DNA from: Clostridiales bacterium UBA6386
Lineage (GTDB): Bacteria; Bacillota; Clostridia; Oscillospirales; Oscillospiraceae
Assembly (NCBI GenBank): GCA_002437585.1
Contig: DJQM01000045.1
Coordinates: 12,907-38,172, forward strand
Reading direction: 5' to 3'
Length of the DNA stretch: 25,266 nt
Shown here: piece by piece, positions 6,944 through 13,710 of the stretch
Layout: every line of letters begins with the position of its first letter
How positions within the stretch are numbered: the first letter of the stretch is position 1
The notes under the pieces: model-generated
Told to the model about the DNA's origin: nothing
The model's input: only the letters and a program-made list of their open reading frames with translations
The model's database searches: none
Program-made: the position numbers and the translations under genes

Positions 6944-7729
6944 ATGGATCGAAGCAAAATTGAAAAAATCGCCCAAAGCCAGGAGGATCGGCTGCTTCTT
7001 GCCAAGCTTTGGGACAAGATCAACGCCGGGATGAACCGAAACATTCCGGCCTCCACCTGTTTTCTGTCCCTGCGGGAGCAGGAGCTTGCCAAGTACCTGT
7101 TCGGCACGCCGGTCGGGCTTCACACCTTCGGCGGCTATGAGGACGCGGAGCGGAAAATGCTGATTTATCTGCCGGAATATCTGGACGCGGATGCCCTGTA
7201 TGCCGGGGATTCCCCCTGTGTGTGCCTCCGGGCTAGCTTTTTCCAGGGGGACAGCCCCAACCACCGGGATTTTCTGGGAGCACTGATGGGCGCGGGCATT
7301 GCCCGGGAAACCGTGGGGGATATCTGCGTAGGCAGCGGCAGCTGTGATTTTTTCGTCACGGCGGAAATCGCTCCCTATTTATTACAGAATTTCACCTCCG
7401 CCGGGCGGACGAAGCTCCACCTGGAGCAGGTATCCCTGCGGGAAGCCCGGATTCCGGAGCCGGAAGTGAAGGAAATCCGGGACACGGTGGCGTCATTGCG
7501 CCTGGACAGCGTCATCGCCTCCGGCTTTCGCATTGGGCGGAGTCTGGCCGCCCAGTATATCGCCGCGGGAAAAGCCAGCCTGGATGGCCTACCCGTGGAA
7601 AAGCCCGACCGGCCTGTCCCGGAGGGGGCGAAAATCTCCGTCCGGGGTCTGGGCAAAATTCGCCTGACCCAGGTTGGCGGCAAAACCAAAAAGGATCGAA
7701 TTTCGGTGGTCATCCACCGGTATGTGTGA
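6944..7729 (+). CDS. ylmH: YlmH-family S4-domain RNA-binding protein
   Basis: A 261-residue protein. Residues 1-180 are the YlmH N-terminal region, with the characteristic 'PNHRDFLGALMGAGIARE' and 'VGDICVGSGSCDFFVT' segments. Residues ~185-245 form an S4 RNA-binding domain (LDSVIASGFRIGRSLAAQ, then AAGKASLDGLPVEKPDRPV). In Bacillus, YlmH binds the ribosome and has been connected with ribosome-associated quality control of stalled nascent chains. In many Bacillota it lies near cell-division genes; here it instead heads an operon with DUF896 and ygiQ genes. The SD is weak (GGTGAT about 5 nt before the ATG), consistent with a very short leader. The assignment is confident; the precise role in this organism is inferred. 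Confidence 0.88.
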   Translation: MDRSKIEKIAQSQEDRLLLAKLWDKINAGMNRNIPASTCFLSLREQELAKYLFGTPVGLHTFGGYEDAERKMLIYLPEYLDADALYAGDSPCVCLRASFFQGDSPNHRDFLGALMGAGIARETVGDICVGSGSCDFFVTAEIAPYLLQNFTSAGRTKLHLEQVSLREARIPEPEVKEIRDTVASLRLDSVIASGFRIGRSLAAQYIAAGKASLDGLPVEKPDRPVPEGAKISVRGLGKIRLTQVGGKTKKDRISVVIHRYV

Positions 7730-7739
7730 GGAAATTCCT

Positions 7740-7943
7740 ATGAATATGAGCGAAGTCGTCACCAGAATCAACTTTCTGGCGAAAAAGGCAAAAACCGAAG
7801 GCCTGACCAACGAGGAAACCGCCGAGCGGGACAAGCTGCGAAGGATTTATATCGATTCCGTCAAGGCCAACCTGGTGGGTCAGCTGGAAAACACCTATAT
7901 TCTGGAGCCGGACGGCACGAAAAAGAAGCTGGAGCGGAAATAA
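7740..7943 (+). CDS. DUF896 (YnzC-like) small protein
   Basis: A 67-residue charged protein. The N-terminal 'VVTRINFLAKKAKTEGLTNEE' is followed by 'ERDKLRRIYIDSVKANLVGQ' and a C-terminal ILEPDG segment. This is the compact pattern of DUF896 (Bacillus YnzC family), predicted to form a short helical hairpin. Its molecular function is not established; the Bacillus relative is linked to the SOS-induced region. The ATG at 7740 has a GAGGAA SD 7-8 nt upstream; an earlier in-frame start would overlap ylmH and has no SD. It sits 10 nt after ylmH and 11 nt before ygiQ, so all three share a transcript. Confidence 0.88.
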   Translation: MNMSEVVTRINFLAKKAKTEGLTNEETAERDKLRRIYIDSVKANLVGQLENTYILEPDGTKKKLERK

Positions 7944-7954
7944 GGAGGGATTTC

Positions 7955-9841
7955 ATGGCATTTCTGCCCGTTACCAGGGAGGAAATGGAGGCTCGGGGCT
8001 GGGAAAGCTGCGACTTTGTCTACGTCATTGGCGACGCCTATGTGGATCACCCCTCCTTTGGCCATGCCATTATCAGCCGGATTCTGGAGGCTCACGGCTA
8101 CAACGTGGGCATTATCTCCCAGCCGGACTGGAAGAACCCTAAGTCCATCGACGTCTTCGGCCGTCCCCGGCTGGGCTTTCTGGTATCCGGGGGCAACATG
8201 GACTCCATGGTCAACCACTATTCCGTGGCCAAACGCCGCCGGAAAACCGATGCCTTCACCCCCGGCGGGGTCATGGGCAAGCGGCCGGACTACGCAACCA
8301 TCGTCTACTGCAATCTCATCCGTCAGACCTACCAGGATGTGCCCGTTCTCATCGGCGGGATCGAGGCAAGCCTGCGGCGGCTTGCCCACTACGACTACTG
8401 GTCGGAGAGCCTGAAACGCTCCATTTTGCTGGACAGCCAGGCGGATCTTCTCATGTACGGCATGGGGGAAAGGAGCATTGTGGAGATTGCCGAGGCTCTG
8501 AACGCCGGCATGAACGTCCGGGACATCACCTACATTGACGGCACCGTCTTCCGCACCGCCCAGCCCGACGACAGCCTTCCCACGATTTTTCTGTCCGGCT
8601 ACGAGAAGCTGAAGGCCGATCGAAGAAAATACGCCGAGTCCTTCAGAATCCAGTACGGCAACTGTGACCCCTTCACCGCCAAGCGGCTGGCCGAACCCTA
8701 CGGCCGGGAATTTGTGGTGCAGAACCCGCCCCAGAAGCCTCTGAGTACCCAGGAAATGGATATGGTTTACGACCTGCCCTTTGAGCGGGCATGGCACCCC
8801 AGTTATACGAAGCTGGGCGGCGTGCCCGCCATCGAGGAGGTCAAATTCAGTCTGGTTTCCAACCGGGGCTGCTTCGGAGCCTGCTCCTTCTGCGCCCTGA
8901 CCTTCCACCAGGGTCGGATCGTCCAGGTGCGAAGCCACGAGTCCATTGTCCGGGAAGCCGAGAAAATGGTGAAAGATCCGGATTTCAAGGGCTACATCCA
9001 CGATGTTGGGGGGCCCACCGCCAATTTCCGGCATCCGGCCTGCGAAAAGCAAATGACCAAGGGCTGCTGCGGCACACGGCAGTGCCTCTACCCCACCCCC
9101 TGCAAGAACATGAACGCCGACCACTCGGACTACGTCACGCTTCTTCGCAAGCTCCGGAAAATTCCAGGGGTGAAGAAGGTGTTCGTCCGCAGCGGCATTC
9201 GCTTTGACTATCTGCTGGCGGATAAGAAGGACACCTTTCTCCGGGAGCTGGTGCGCTATCACGTCTCCGGCCAACTGAAAGTGGCTCCGGAGCATGTGGC
9301 CGATGCGGTGCTGTGCCGGATGGGCAAGCCCCGAAACGCGGTATACAACCGGTTTGTGGAAAAATATTTCGCGCTGAACCGGCAGTACGGCATGAATCAG
9401 TTCCTGGTGCCCTATCTCATGTCCAGCCACCCCGGCTCCACCCTGAAGGAGGCGGTGGAGCTGGCGGAGTACATCCGGGACATGGGCTACAACCCGGAGC
9501 AGGTGCAGGACTTCTACCCCACCCCCTCCACCCTGTCCACGGTGATGTACTACACGGGGCTTGATCCCCGGACTATGGAGCCGGTCTATGTACCCACTGA
9601 CCCCCACGAAAAGGCCATGCAGCGTGCCCTGATCCAGTACCGGGATCCGAAAAACCATTACCTGGTGAAGGAAGCTCTGGTAAAGGCTCATCGGGAGGAT
9701 CTGATCGGCTCCGGCTCCAAGTGCCTGATCCGGGCAGTGCCGCCCCGGGGCGGCGGAAAACCAGGCATGGGAAAACCAGGCAGCAAACCGGCAGGCAAAA
9801 AGCCAACCGTCAAGGCCGCGCCTTCCCGGAAGCGGAAATAA
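7955..9841 (+). CDS. YgiQ-family radical SAM protein
   Basis: A 628-residue protein with an AAGGAGG SD 7 nt before its ATG. The N-terminal ~290 residues form the YgiQ-type domain (YVIGDAYVDHPSFGHAIISR, 'GRPRLGFLVSGGNMDSMVNH', LIGGIEASLRRLAHYDYWS). The radical SAM cluster motif CFGACSFC supplies Cys306, Cys310 and Cys313 for a 4Fe-4S cluster that cleaves S-adenosylmethionine. Further Cys-rich stretches (TKGCCGTRQCLYPTPC) follow and could bind a second cluster or a metal. The C terminus is a basic Gly/Lys/Pro-rich tail of about 30 residues (GKPGMGKPGSKPAGKK). The family is widely conserved but has no proven substrate. It is the last gene of the ylmH operon and is followed at once by a strong terminator. 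Confidence 0.92.
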   Translation: MAFLPVTREEMEARGWESCDFVYVIGDAYVDHPSFGHAIISRILEAHGYNVGIISQPDWKNPKSIDVFGRPRLGFLVSGGNMDSMVNHYSVAKRRRKTDAFTPGGVMGKRPDYATIVYCNLIRQTYQDVPVLIGGIEASLRRLAHYDYWSESLKRSILLDSQADLLMYGMGERSIVEIAEALNAGMNVRDITYIDGTVFRTAQPDDSLPTIFLSGYEKLKADRRKYAESFRIQYGNCDPFTAKRLAEPYGREFVVQNPPQKPLSTQEMDMVYDLPFERAWHPSYTKLGGVPAIEEVKFSLVSNRGCFGACSFCALTFHQGRIVQVRSHESIVREAEKMVKDPDFKGYIHDVGGPTANFRHPACEKQMTKGCCGTRQCLYPTPCKNMNADHSDYVTLLRKLRKIPGVKKVFVRSGIRFDYLLADKKDTFLRELVRYHVSGQLKVAPEHVADAVLCRMGKPRNAVYNRFVEKYFALNRQYGMNQFLVPYLMSSHPGSTLKEAVELAEYIRDMGYNPEQVQDFYPTPSTLSTVMYYTGLDPRTMEPVYVPTDPHEKAMQRALIQYRDPKNHYLVKEALVKAHREDLIGSGSKCLIRAVPPRGGGKPGMGKPGSKPAGKKPTVKAAPSRKRK

Positions 9842-9848
9842 CGCAATG

Positions 9849-9890
9849 AAGGTGCCACCGGAACCGGTGGCACCTTTGCTTGTATTTTGC
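9849..9890 (+). terminator. Rho-independent terminator after the ygiQ-family gene
   Basis: AAGGTGCCACC (9849-9859) pairs with GGTGGCACCTT (9866-9876), 7 bp after the stop codon, followed by a T-rich tail (TGCTTGTATTTT). Confidence 0.88.
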
Positions 9891-9910
9891 GCAAATTCAC
9901 GACAAAGTCC

Positions 9911-9938
9911 GTAGAGGGCGATGCTCTCATTAGCCCAT
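9911..9938 (+). repeat. Degenerate short GTAGGGG-family hairpin repeat
   Basis: GTAGAGGGCGATGCTCTCATTAGCCCA resembles the units at 1212 and 25170, but its right arm has decayed (CATTAG in place of CATCG), so pairing is imperfect. Confidence 0.5.
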
Positions 9939-9975
9939 GAATTGCAAGTCTGTCCTTATATTCCAGGCCTCCTAG

Positions 9976-10136
9976 GGAAACTCTGAATAAATCGTCTGCG
10001 GCTGAACGACGGATCTTTTGCTCCCAGACTGCGGTTCTAAAAACGGGAAATACATACAGTATTCCTCCGTTTTCAGAACCTCGCCTGAGAACAAAGCCTC
10101 TCGCTGTCAGCTCTCGCGGATTTCATCAGAGCTTCC
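9976..10136 (+). repeat. MITE-like palindromic element, copy A (161 bp)
   Basis: The element begins GGAAACTCTGAATAAATC and ends GATTTCATCAGAGCTTCC; the ends are imperfect inverted repeats (15 of 18). In the middle a conserved loop GAAATACATACAGTATTCC is flanked by GGTTCTAAAAACGG and CCGTTTTCAGAACC, which pair at 13 of 14 positions. It matches the copies at 17674-17835 and 24913-25073. No transposase is encoded, so any movement would be non-autonomous. Confidence 0.85.
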
Positions 10137-10152
10137 CCAGAAACTTTCGGTT

Positions 10153-10288
10153 CCGGTTCCTCCGGGGGGGCAATTTTCTTGTCCCGGCGAGAAAATTGAT
10201 CAGAAGCCGGCTCAAGGGGCGCTGCCGAAAAGCCGCCCCCTTGAGAATCCCCCGGCCGCACCGCCGAAACTGCGTCAAAAAATTTCGG
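10153..10288 (+). repeat. Double-hairpin repeat, copy 1 (136 bp)
   Basis: It carries hairpin I with arms CAATTTTCT (10171-10179) and AGAAAATTG (10190-10198), then hairpin II with CTCAAGGGGCG (10211-10221) against CGCCCCCTTGAG (10234-10245), one C being bulged. It ends in AACTGCGTCAAAA and TTTCGG. It aligns with 21611-21744 over its whole length and with the window end (25243-25266). It begins 16 bp after MITE copy A. Confidence 0.85.
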
Positions 10289-10300
10289 CTTGTTGTCGAT

Positions 10301-10388
10301 GGGCTTAGGGCAACAACGCACAATTTGACAAAAAGACGGCTGAGGCTCGCAGGCACAATTGTGCGGTATTGCCCTAGCAAAAAAGCCC
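10301..10388. repeat. 88-bp nested palindrome
   Basis: Three nested paired blocks are visible: GGGCTT (10301-10306) with AAGCCC (10383-10388), AGGGCAA (10307-10313) with TTGCCCT (10369-10375), and CGCACAATT (10317-10325) with AATTGTGCG (10357-10365). About 30 nt of unpaired sequence remain in the centre. Only one copy is seen in this window. Confidence 0.65.
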
Positions 10389-10422
10389 GAAAAAATATGT
10401 TGTCATGCGCTAAGGGTAAAAC

Positions 10423-10464
10423 GGATTGCCACACCAATGACATCGGTCACTGGTTCGCAATGAC
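10423..10464 (-). repeat. 42-bp CATTGCGAACCAGTGAC palindromic repeat, copy 1
   Basis: On the minus strand it reads TGTCATTGCGAACCAGTGAC, then CGATGTCATTGGTGTGGCAATCC. The arms are imperfectly complementary around CCGATGTC. It matches the copy at 25097-25138 in the opposite orientation. Confidence 0.75.
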
Positions 10465-10497
10465 ATGCTTGCTTTACGCCGGCTCTAAACAAATAAA

Positions 10498-10525
10498 AAC
10501 CCCCTTGCGTTTCCGCAAGGGGGTT
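10498..10525 (-). terminator. Rho-independent terminator of rpsU
   Basis: AACCCCCTTGCG (10498-10509) pairs perfectly with CGCAAGGGGGTT (10514-10525) over a 4-nt loop. On the minus strand it is followed by TTTTATTTGTTT. It lies 23 bp downstream of the rpsU stop and closes the long housekeeping run. Confidence 0.93.
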
Positions 10526-10548
10526 CTGAGCGTTAAATCAAGAGGGAA

Positions 10549-10731
10549 TCAATAGAACTTTCTCTTGTTCTTACGGGCGGCCTCGGACTTCTGCTTACGC
10601 TTCAGGCTGGGGCTGACGTAATGCTCGCGCTTCTTCACTTCGGCGATAACGCCCTCCTTGGCGCAGCTCCGCTTAAAACGGCGCAGGGCACTCTCCAGAG
10701 ACTCGTTCTCCTTAACGCGAATTTCAGACAT
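10549..10731 (-). CDS. rpsU: 30S ribosomal protein S21
   Basis: A 60-residue, strongly basic protein: MSEIRVKENESLESALRRFK, then 'AKEGVIAEVKKREHYVSPSL' and a Lys/Arg-rich tail ending KNKRKFY. This is the standard bS21 sequence and length. S21 sits on the small-subunit platform near the anti-SD helix and helps initiation. The ATG at 10731 is preceded by GGAGGGAGGG; the longer frame upstream would start within the leader. It has its own near-consensus promoter just after leuS, a hairpin in its leader and a strong terminator, so it can be expressed independently of leuS. Confidence 0.97.
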   Translation of the reverse strand: MSEIRVKENESLESALRRFKRSCAKEGVIAEVKKREHYVSPSLKRKQKSEAARKNKRKFY

Positions 10732-10751
10732 TGTTTTCCCTCCCTCCGATG

Positions 10752-10774
10752 GCATCCGGCTAAATCCAGGATGC
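10752..10774 (-). promoter_or_regulatory. Leader hairpin upstream of rpsU
   Basis: GCATCC and GGATGC (10752-10757 and 10769-10774) form a 6-bp stem with an 11-nt loop in the ~70-nt rpsU leader, shortly before the purine-rich SD. A role in feedback control is possible but not shown. Confidence 0.4.
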
Positions 10775-10802
10775 GTTCAGGGCCTCAATACTAGGCTAGA
10801 AT

Positions 10803-10831
10803 ATTATATACGCTGTTTCCCCAATTGTCAA
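10803..10831 (-). promoter_or_regulatory. Consensus sigma-A promoter of rpsU
   Basis: TTGACA (10826-10831), exactly 17 bp, then TATAAT (10803-10808) on the minus strand. Both hexamers are perfect. It lies about 25 bp past the leuS stop, where no clear terminator is visible. Confidence 0.92.
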
Positions 10832-10855
10832 TAAAGATTTTTGTTTTTTTACAAA

Positions 10856-13279
10856 TTATTTGACGATCAGATTGACCAGCTTATTCTTGACCACGATGGT
10901 CTTGACGATGCTGCCGCCCTGCTTTGCCAGGAATTTGGCGATTCTCTCATCGGCGGTGGCGTTGGCGACGACCTGCTCGTCGGGAAGGTCGGCATCCATC
11001 AAAACCGTTCCGCGCATCTTGCCGTTGACCTGCACCGCAATGTTCACCTCGGCGTCCTTGCACTTATTTTCGTCATAGGCAGGCCAAGGCTCGTAGGCGA
11101 TGGTCTTGTCGTGACCCAACAGCTGCCACATTTCCTCGCCCACATGGGGGGTGATGCAGGAGAGCATCTTGATAAAGCCCTCGGCGTACTCCCTGGGGCA
11201 AGTGCCGTTCTTATAGACCTCGTTGACGAAGACCATCATCTGGGCAATGGCGGTGTTGAAGCCCAGGGACTCAAAGTCGCTTGTGACCTTCTTCACGGTC
11301 TGGTGATAAATCTTCGTCAGCTTGCCGTCGTTATCCTCGGTGATATTGGCAGGCTCGGTGAAGAAATTCCACACCCGGTTGATGAACTTCTTGGCACCCA
11401 CCACGCCGGTGGTGCTCCAGGGCTTGGAAACCTCCAGCGGACCCATGAACATCTCGTACAGCCGCAGGGTATCCGCGCCGTAGTCCCGGACAACGTCACT
11501 GGGATTCACCACAAATTCCGGGTAGCGCTTTCCCATCTTGATGCCGTTCTCACCCAGGATCATGCCCTGGTGTACCAGCTTCTGGAATGGCTCCTTTACA
11601 GGGGAAATGCCTTCATCATACAGGAACCGGTTCCAGATCCTGGAATAAATCAGGTGTCCCACCGCGTGCTCCGGGCCGCCCACATACAGATCCACCGGCA
11701 TCCAGTGCTTCAGAAGCTCCGGGTCGCACAGCTGCTTATCGTTTCTGGGATCGATATAGCGCATGTAGTACCAGGAGGAACCGGCGGAGCCGGGCATGGT
11801 GGAGGTCTCCCGGGTTCCATGAATCCCATGGCGGTCGTACTTCTTCCACTCGGTGGCGTTTTCCAGAGGAGCCTGGCCGTTCTTGCCCCTGTAATCGGCC
11901 AGCTCCGGCAGGATCACGGGCAGCTCCTCATCGGGAACAAAGTAGATTTTGCCGTCGTCGGTGTACACGCAGGGAACCGGCTCGCCCCAGTACCGCTGGC
12001 GGGCGAAAATCCACTCCCGGAAGTGGTAGTTGACCTTCCGGCGGGCAACGCCCATGGCCTCCAGCTTCTGGGTGATGGCTTCCTTGGCCTGCTCCACGGT
12101 CAGGCCGTCGAACTCTTCGGAGTTCATAAGGCGGCAGCCCTTGCCCAGGTAGTCCTGCTTCTCGAAGGCTCGCTGGCTGACATCCCGACCCTCAATGACC
12201 TGGATCATGGGGATCTTGTGGGCAACGGCGTACTCGAAGTCACGCTGGTCGTGGCTGGGCACGGCCATCACCGCGCCGGTGCCGTAGTTGGCCAGAACGA
12301 AGTCGCCGATGAACACAGGCACCTGCTTGCCGTTGACGGGGTTGATGGCGTACACGCCCTCCAGCCGGCAGCCGGTCTTGCCCTTGTTCAGCTCTGTGCG
12401 ATCCATGTCGCTCTTCTTGACGGTCTCGTCAATGTATGCCTGAACCGCTTCCTTGTTCTGCACCCGATCCATAAGGCTTTCCACAATCTTGCCGTCGGGA
12501 GCCAGCACCATAAAGGTGATTCCGTAAATGGTCTCGATACAGGTGGTGTAGATGGAGAACGCTCCGCCGCCCACCAGCTGGAAATCCACCTCCACGCCGG
12601 TGGATTTGCCGATCCAGTTGCGCTGAATCTCCTTGGTGGACTCAGGCCAGTCGATCTCGTTGAGCCCCTCCAGCAGCTTCTCGGCGAAGGCAGGCTGGTC
12701 AATGACCCACTGCATCATGTTCTTCTTCACGACAGGGTAGCCGCCCCGCTCGGACTTGCCGTCGATGACCTCATCGTTACTGAGCACCGTGCCCAGCTCC
12801 TCGCACCAGTTGACAGGCATTTCGATCCGCTTGGCGTAGCCCGCCTCGTAGAGCCTCTTGAAGATCCACTGAGTCCACTTGTAGAAGGAGGGGTCGGAGG
12901 TGGCGATCATCTTCGACCAGTCGTAGTCGAAGCCCAGCTCCCGCAGCTGCTTGGAGAAGGTCTTGATGTTCTCCTGTGTGAAGCCGTCGGGATGGTGGCC
13001 GGTGGTGACGGCATACTGCTCGGCAGGCAGGCCGAAGGAGTCATAGCCCATGGGATGCAGCACGTTGTAGCCCTGCATCCGCTTCATCCGGGACATGATG
13101 TCGGTGGCCGTATAGCCCTCGGGATGCCCCGCGTGCAGACCCACGCCGGAGGGGTAAGGGAACATATCCAGCACATAATACTTGGGCTTGGAGAAATCCC
13201 AGACATCCGTGTGGAAGGTGTCGTTTTCCTCCCAGTACTTGTGCCATTTCCCTTCAATGCCAGCAAAATCGTAGTTCAT
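10856..13279 (-). CDS. leuS: Leucyl-tRNA synthetase
   Basis: An 807-residue class I synthetase that charges tRNA-Leu. It has the HIGH-type motif HAGH (residues 49-52, within HAGHPEGYTATD), the CP1 editing domain (GTGAVMAVPSHDQRDF conserved), 'REWIFARQRYWGEPVPC', the 'TSTMPGSAGSSWYYMRYIDP' block and a C-terminal domain ending LVNLIVK. Two signature motifs deviate. KMSKS is KMGKR (581-585), and the editing-site TTRPDT is TTCIET (245-250). Both changes appear to belong to a divergent Clostridia-type LeuRS subgroup rather than to decay, because the frame is intact and other motifs are normal. I prefer the ATG at 13279, with AGGAAGG 10 nt upstream; an ATG at 13288 abuts the SD. The gene follows rsfS by 27 nt and no T-box leader is present. 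Confidence 0.96.
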   Translation of the reverse strand: MNYDFAGIEGKWHKYWEENDTFHTDVWDFSKPKYYVLDMFPYPSGVGLHAGHPEGYTATDIMSRMKRMQGYNVLHPMGYDSFGLPAEQYAVTTGHHPDGFTQENIKTFSKQLRELGFDYDWSKMIATSDPSFYKWTQWIFKRLYEAGYAKRIEMPVNWCEELGTVLSNDEVIDGKSERGGYPVVKKNMMQWVIDQPAFAEKLLEGLNEIDWPESTKEIQRNWIGKSTGVEVDFQLVGGGAFSIYTTCIETIYGITFMVLAPDGKIVESLMDRVQNKEAVQAYIDETVKKSDMDRTELNKGKTGCRLEGVYAINPVNGKQVPVFIGDFVLANYGTGAVMAVPSHDQRDFEYAVAHKIPMIQVIEGRDVSQRAFEKQDYLGKGCRLMNSEEFDGLTVEQAKEAITQKLEAMGVARRKVNYHFREWIFARQRYWGEPVPCVYTDDGKIYFVPDEELPVILPELADYRGKNGQAPLENATEWKKYDRHGIHGTRETSTMPGSAGSSWYYMRYIDPRNDKQLCDPELLKHWMPVDLYVGGPEHAVGHLIYSRIWNRFLYDEGISPVKEPFQKLVHQGMILGENGIKMGKRYPEFVVNPSDVVRDYGADTLRLYEMFMGPLEVSKPWSTTGVVGAKKFINRVWNFFTEPANITEDNDGKLTKIYHQTVKKVTSDFESLGFNTAIAQMMVFVNEVYKNGTCPREYAEGFIKMLSCITPHVGEEMWQLLGHDKTIAYEPWPAYDENKCKDAEVNIAVQVNGKMRGTVLMDADLPDEQVVANATADERIAKFLAKQGGSIVKTIVVKNKLVNLIVK

Positions 13280-13306
13280 TGTGAACATTCCTTCCTAAAA
13301 ACCGCG

Positions 13307-13669
13307 TTATTCCGCGATAATAATCTCTCTCAGGTCAACCACTTCCGCGTCTGCCCACAGCCGCTCCAGGGCGTAGAACTTCCGGGCTTCCTCGGTAAAC
13401 ACATGCACCACCAGGGTGCCGTAGTCCAATAGCTCCCAGGCACTGCCCCGGTGTCCCTCCCGCCCCAGCATAGGCTCGCCCAGCTGCTCCAGGGTGTACT
13501 CGGCATAGTCGCACAGGGTCTTGACATGGGTGTTGGAGGTGCCGGTGCAAATGAGGAAGTAGTCCGCCAGAGAGCTGACGGAATCAATTCTCAGAAGCTT
13601 GATATCCATGCCCTTCTTGGCGTCCAGTGCCTTGGTCACAGCAACGGCGATCTCTTTGGGTGTTAACAT
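13307..13669 (-). CDS. rsfS: Ribosome silencing factor RsfS
   Basis: A 120-residue protein with the Iojap/RsfS pattern: SSLADYFLICTGTSNTHVKT, then LGEPMLGREGH, 'GSAWELLDYGTLVVHVFTEE' and 'RKFYALERLWADAE'. RsfS binds uL14 on the 50S subunit and blocks joining of subunits when nutrients are low. The ATG has an AAGGAT SD about 9 nt upstream. It lies 41 nt after nadD-yqeK and 27 nt before leuS. The order nadD, yqeK, rsfS is common in Bacillota, which supports the call. Confidence 0.95.
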   Translation of the reverse strand: MLTPKEIAVAVTKALDAKKGMDIKLLRIDSVSSLADYFLICTGTSNTHVKTLCDYAEYTLEQLGEPMLGREGHRGSAWELLDYGTLVVHVFTEEARKFYALERLWADAEVVDLREIIIAE

Positions 13670-13710
13670 AACATCTATCCTTTCTGGGATTCTTGGGATG
13701 CTCTGAAAAT

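Noticed and set aside
7895..9691. 598-codon minus-strand frame opposite the ygiQ-family gene
   Set aside because: Antisense shadow of a clear radical SAM gene, with no SD or family features.
9842..10548. Possible CRISPR array or tRNA gene in the repeat island
   Set aside because: The repeats differ from one another and are not evenly spaced, there are no cas genes, and no cloverleaf with a TTCGA-type T loop and acceptor stem could be found.
10018..10555. Short plus and minus frames of 82-119 codons in the 9.9-10.5 kb gap
   Set aside because: They translate the repeat elements and change content at repeat boundaries, with no SD or protein-like conservation.
13280..13306. T-box leader for leuS
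   Set aside because: Only 27 bp separate rsfS and leuS, too little for a T-box, and no T-box sequence (TGGNACCGCG) is present.
10841..13432. 863-codon plus-strand frame opposite leuS
   Set aside because: It is the antisense of leuS, whose motifs are unmistakable. The plus frame is Leu/Val/Gly/His-rich, has no SD or recognisable domain, and is open only because GC-rich codons rarely give stops on the other strand.
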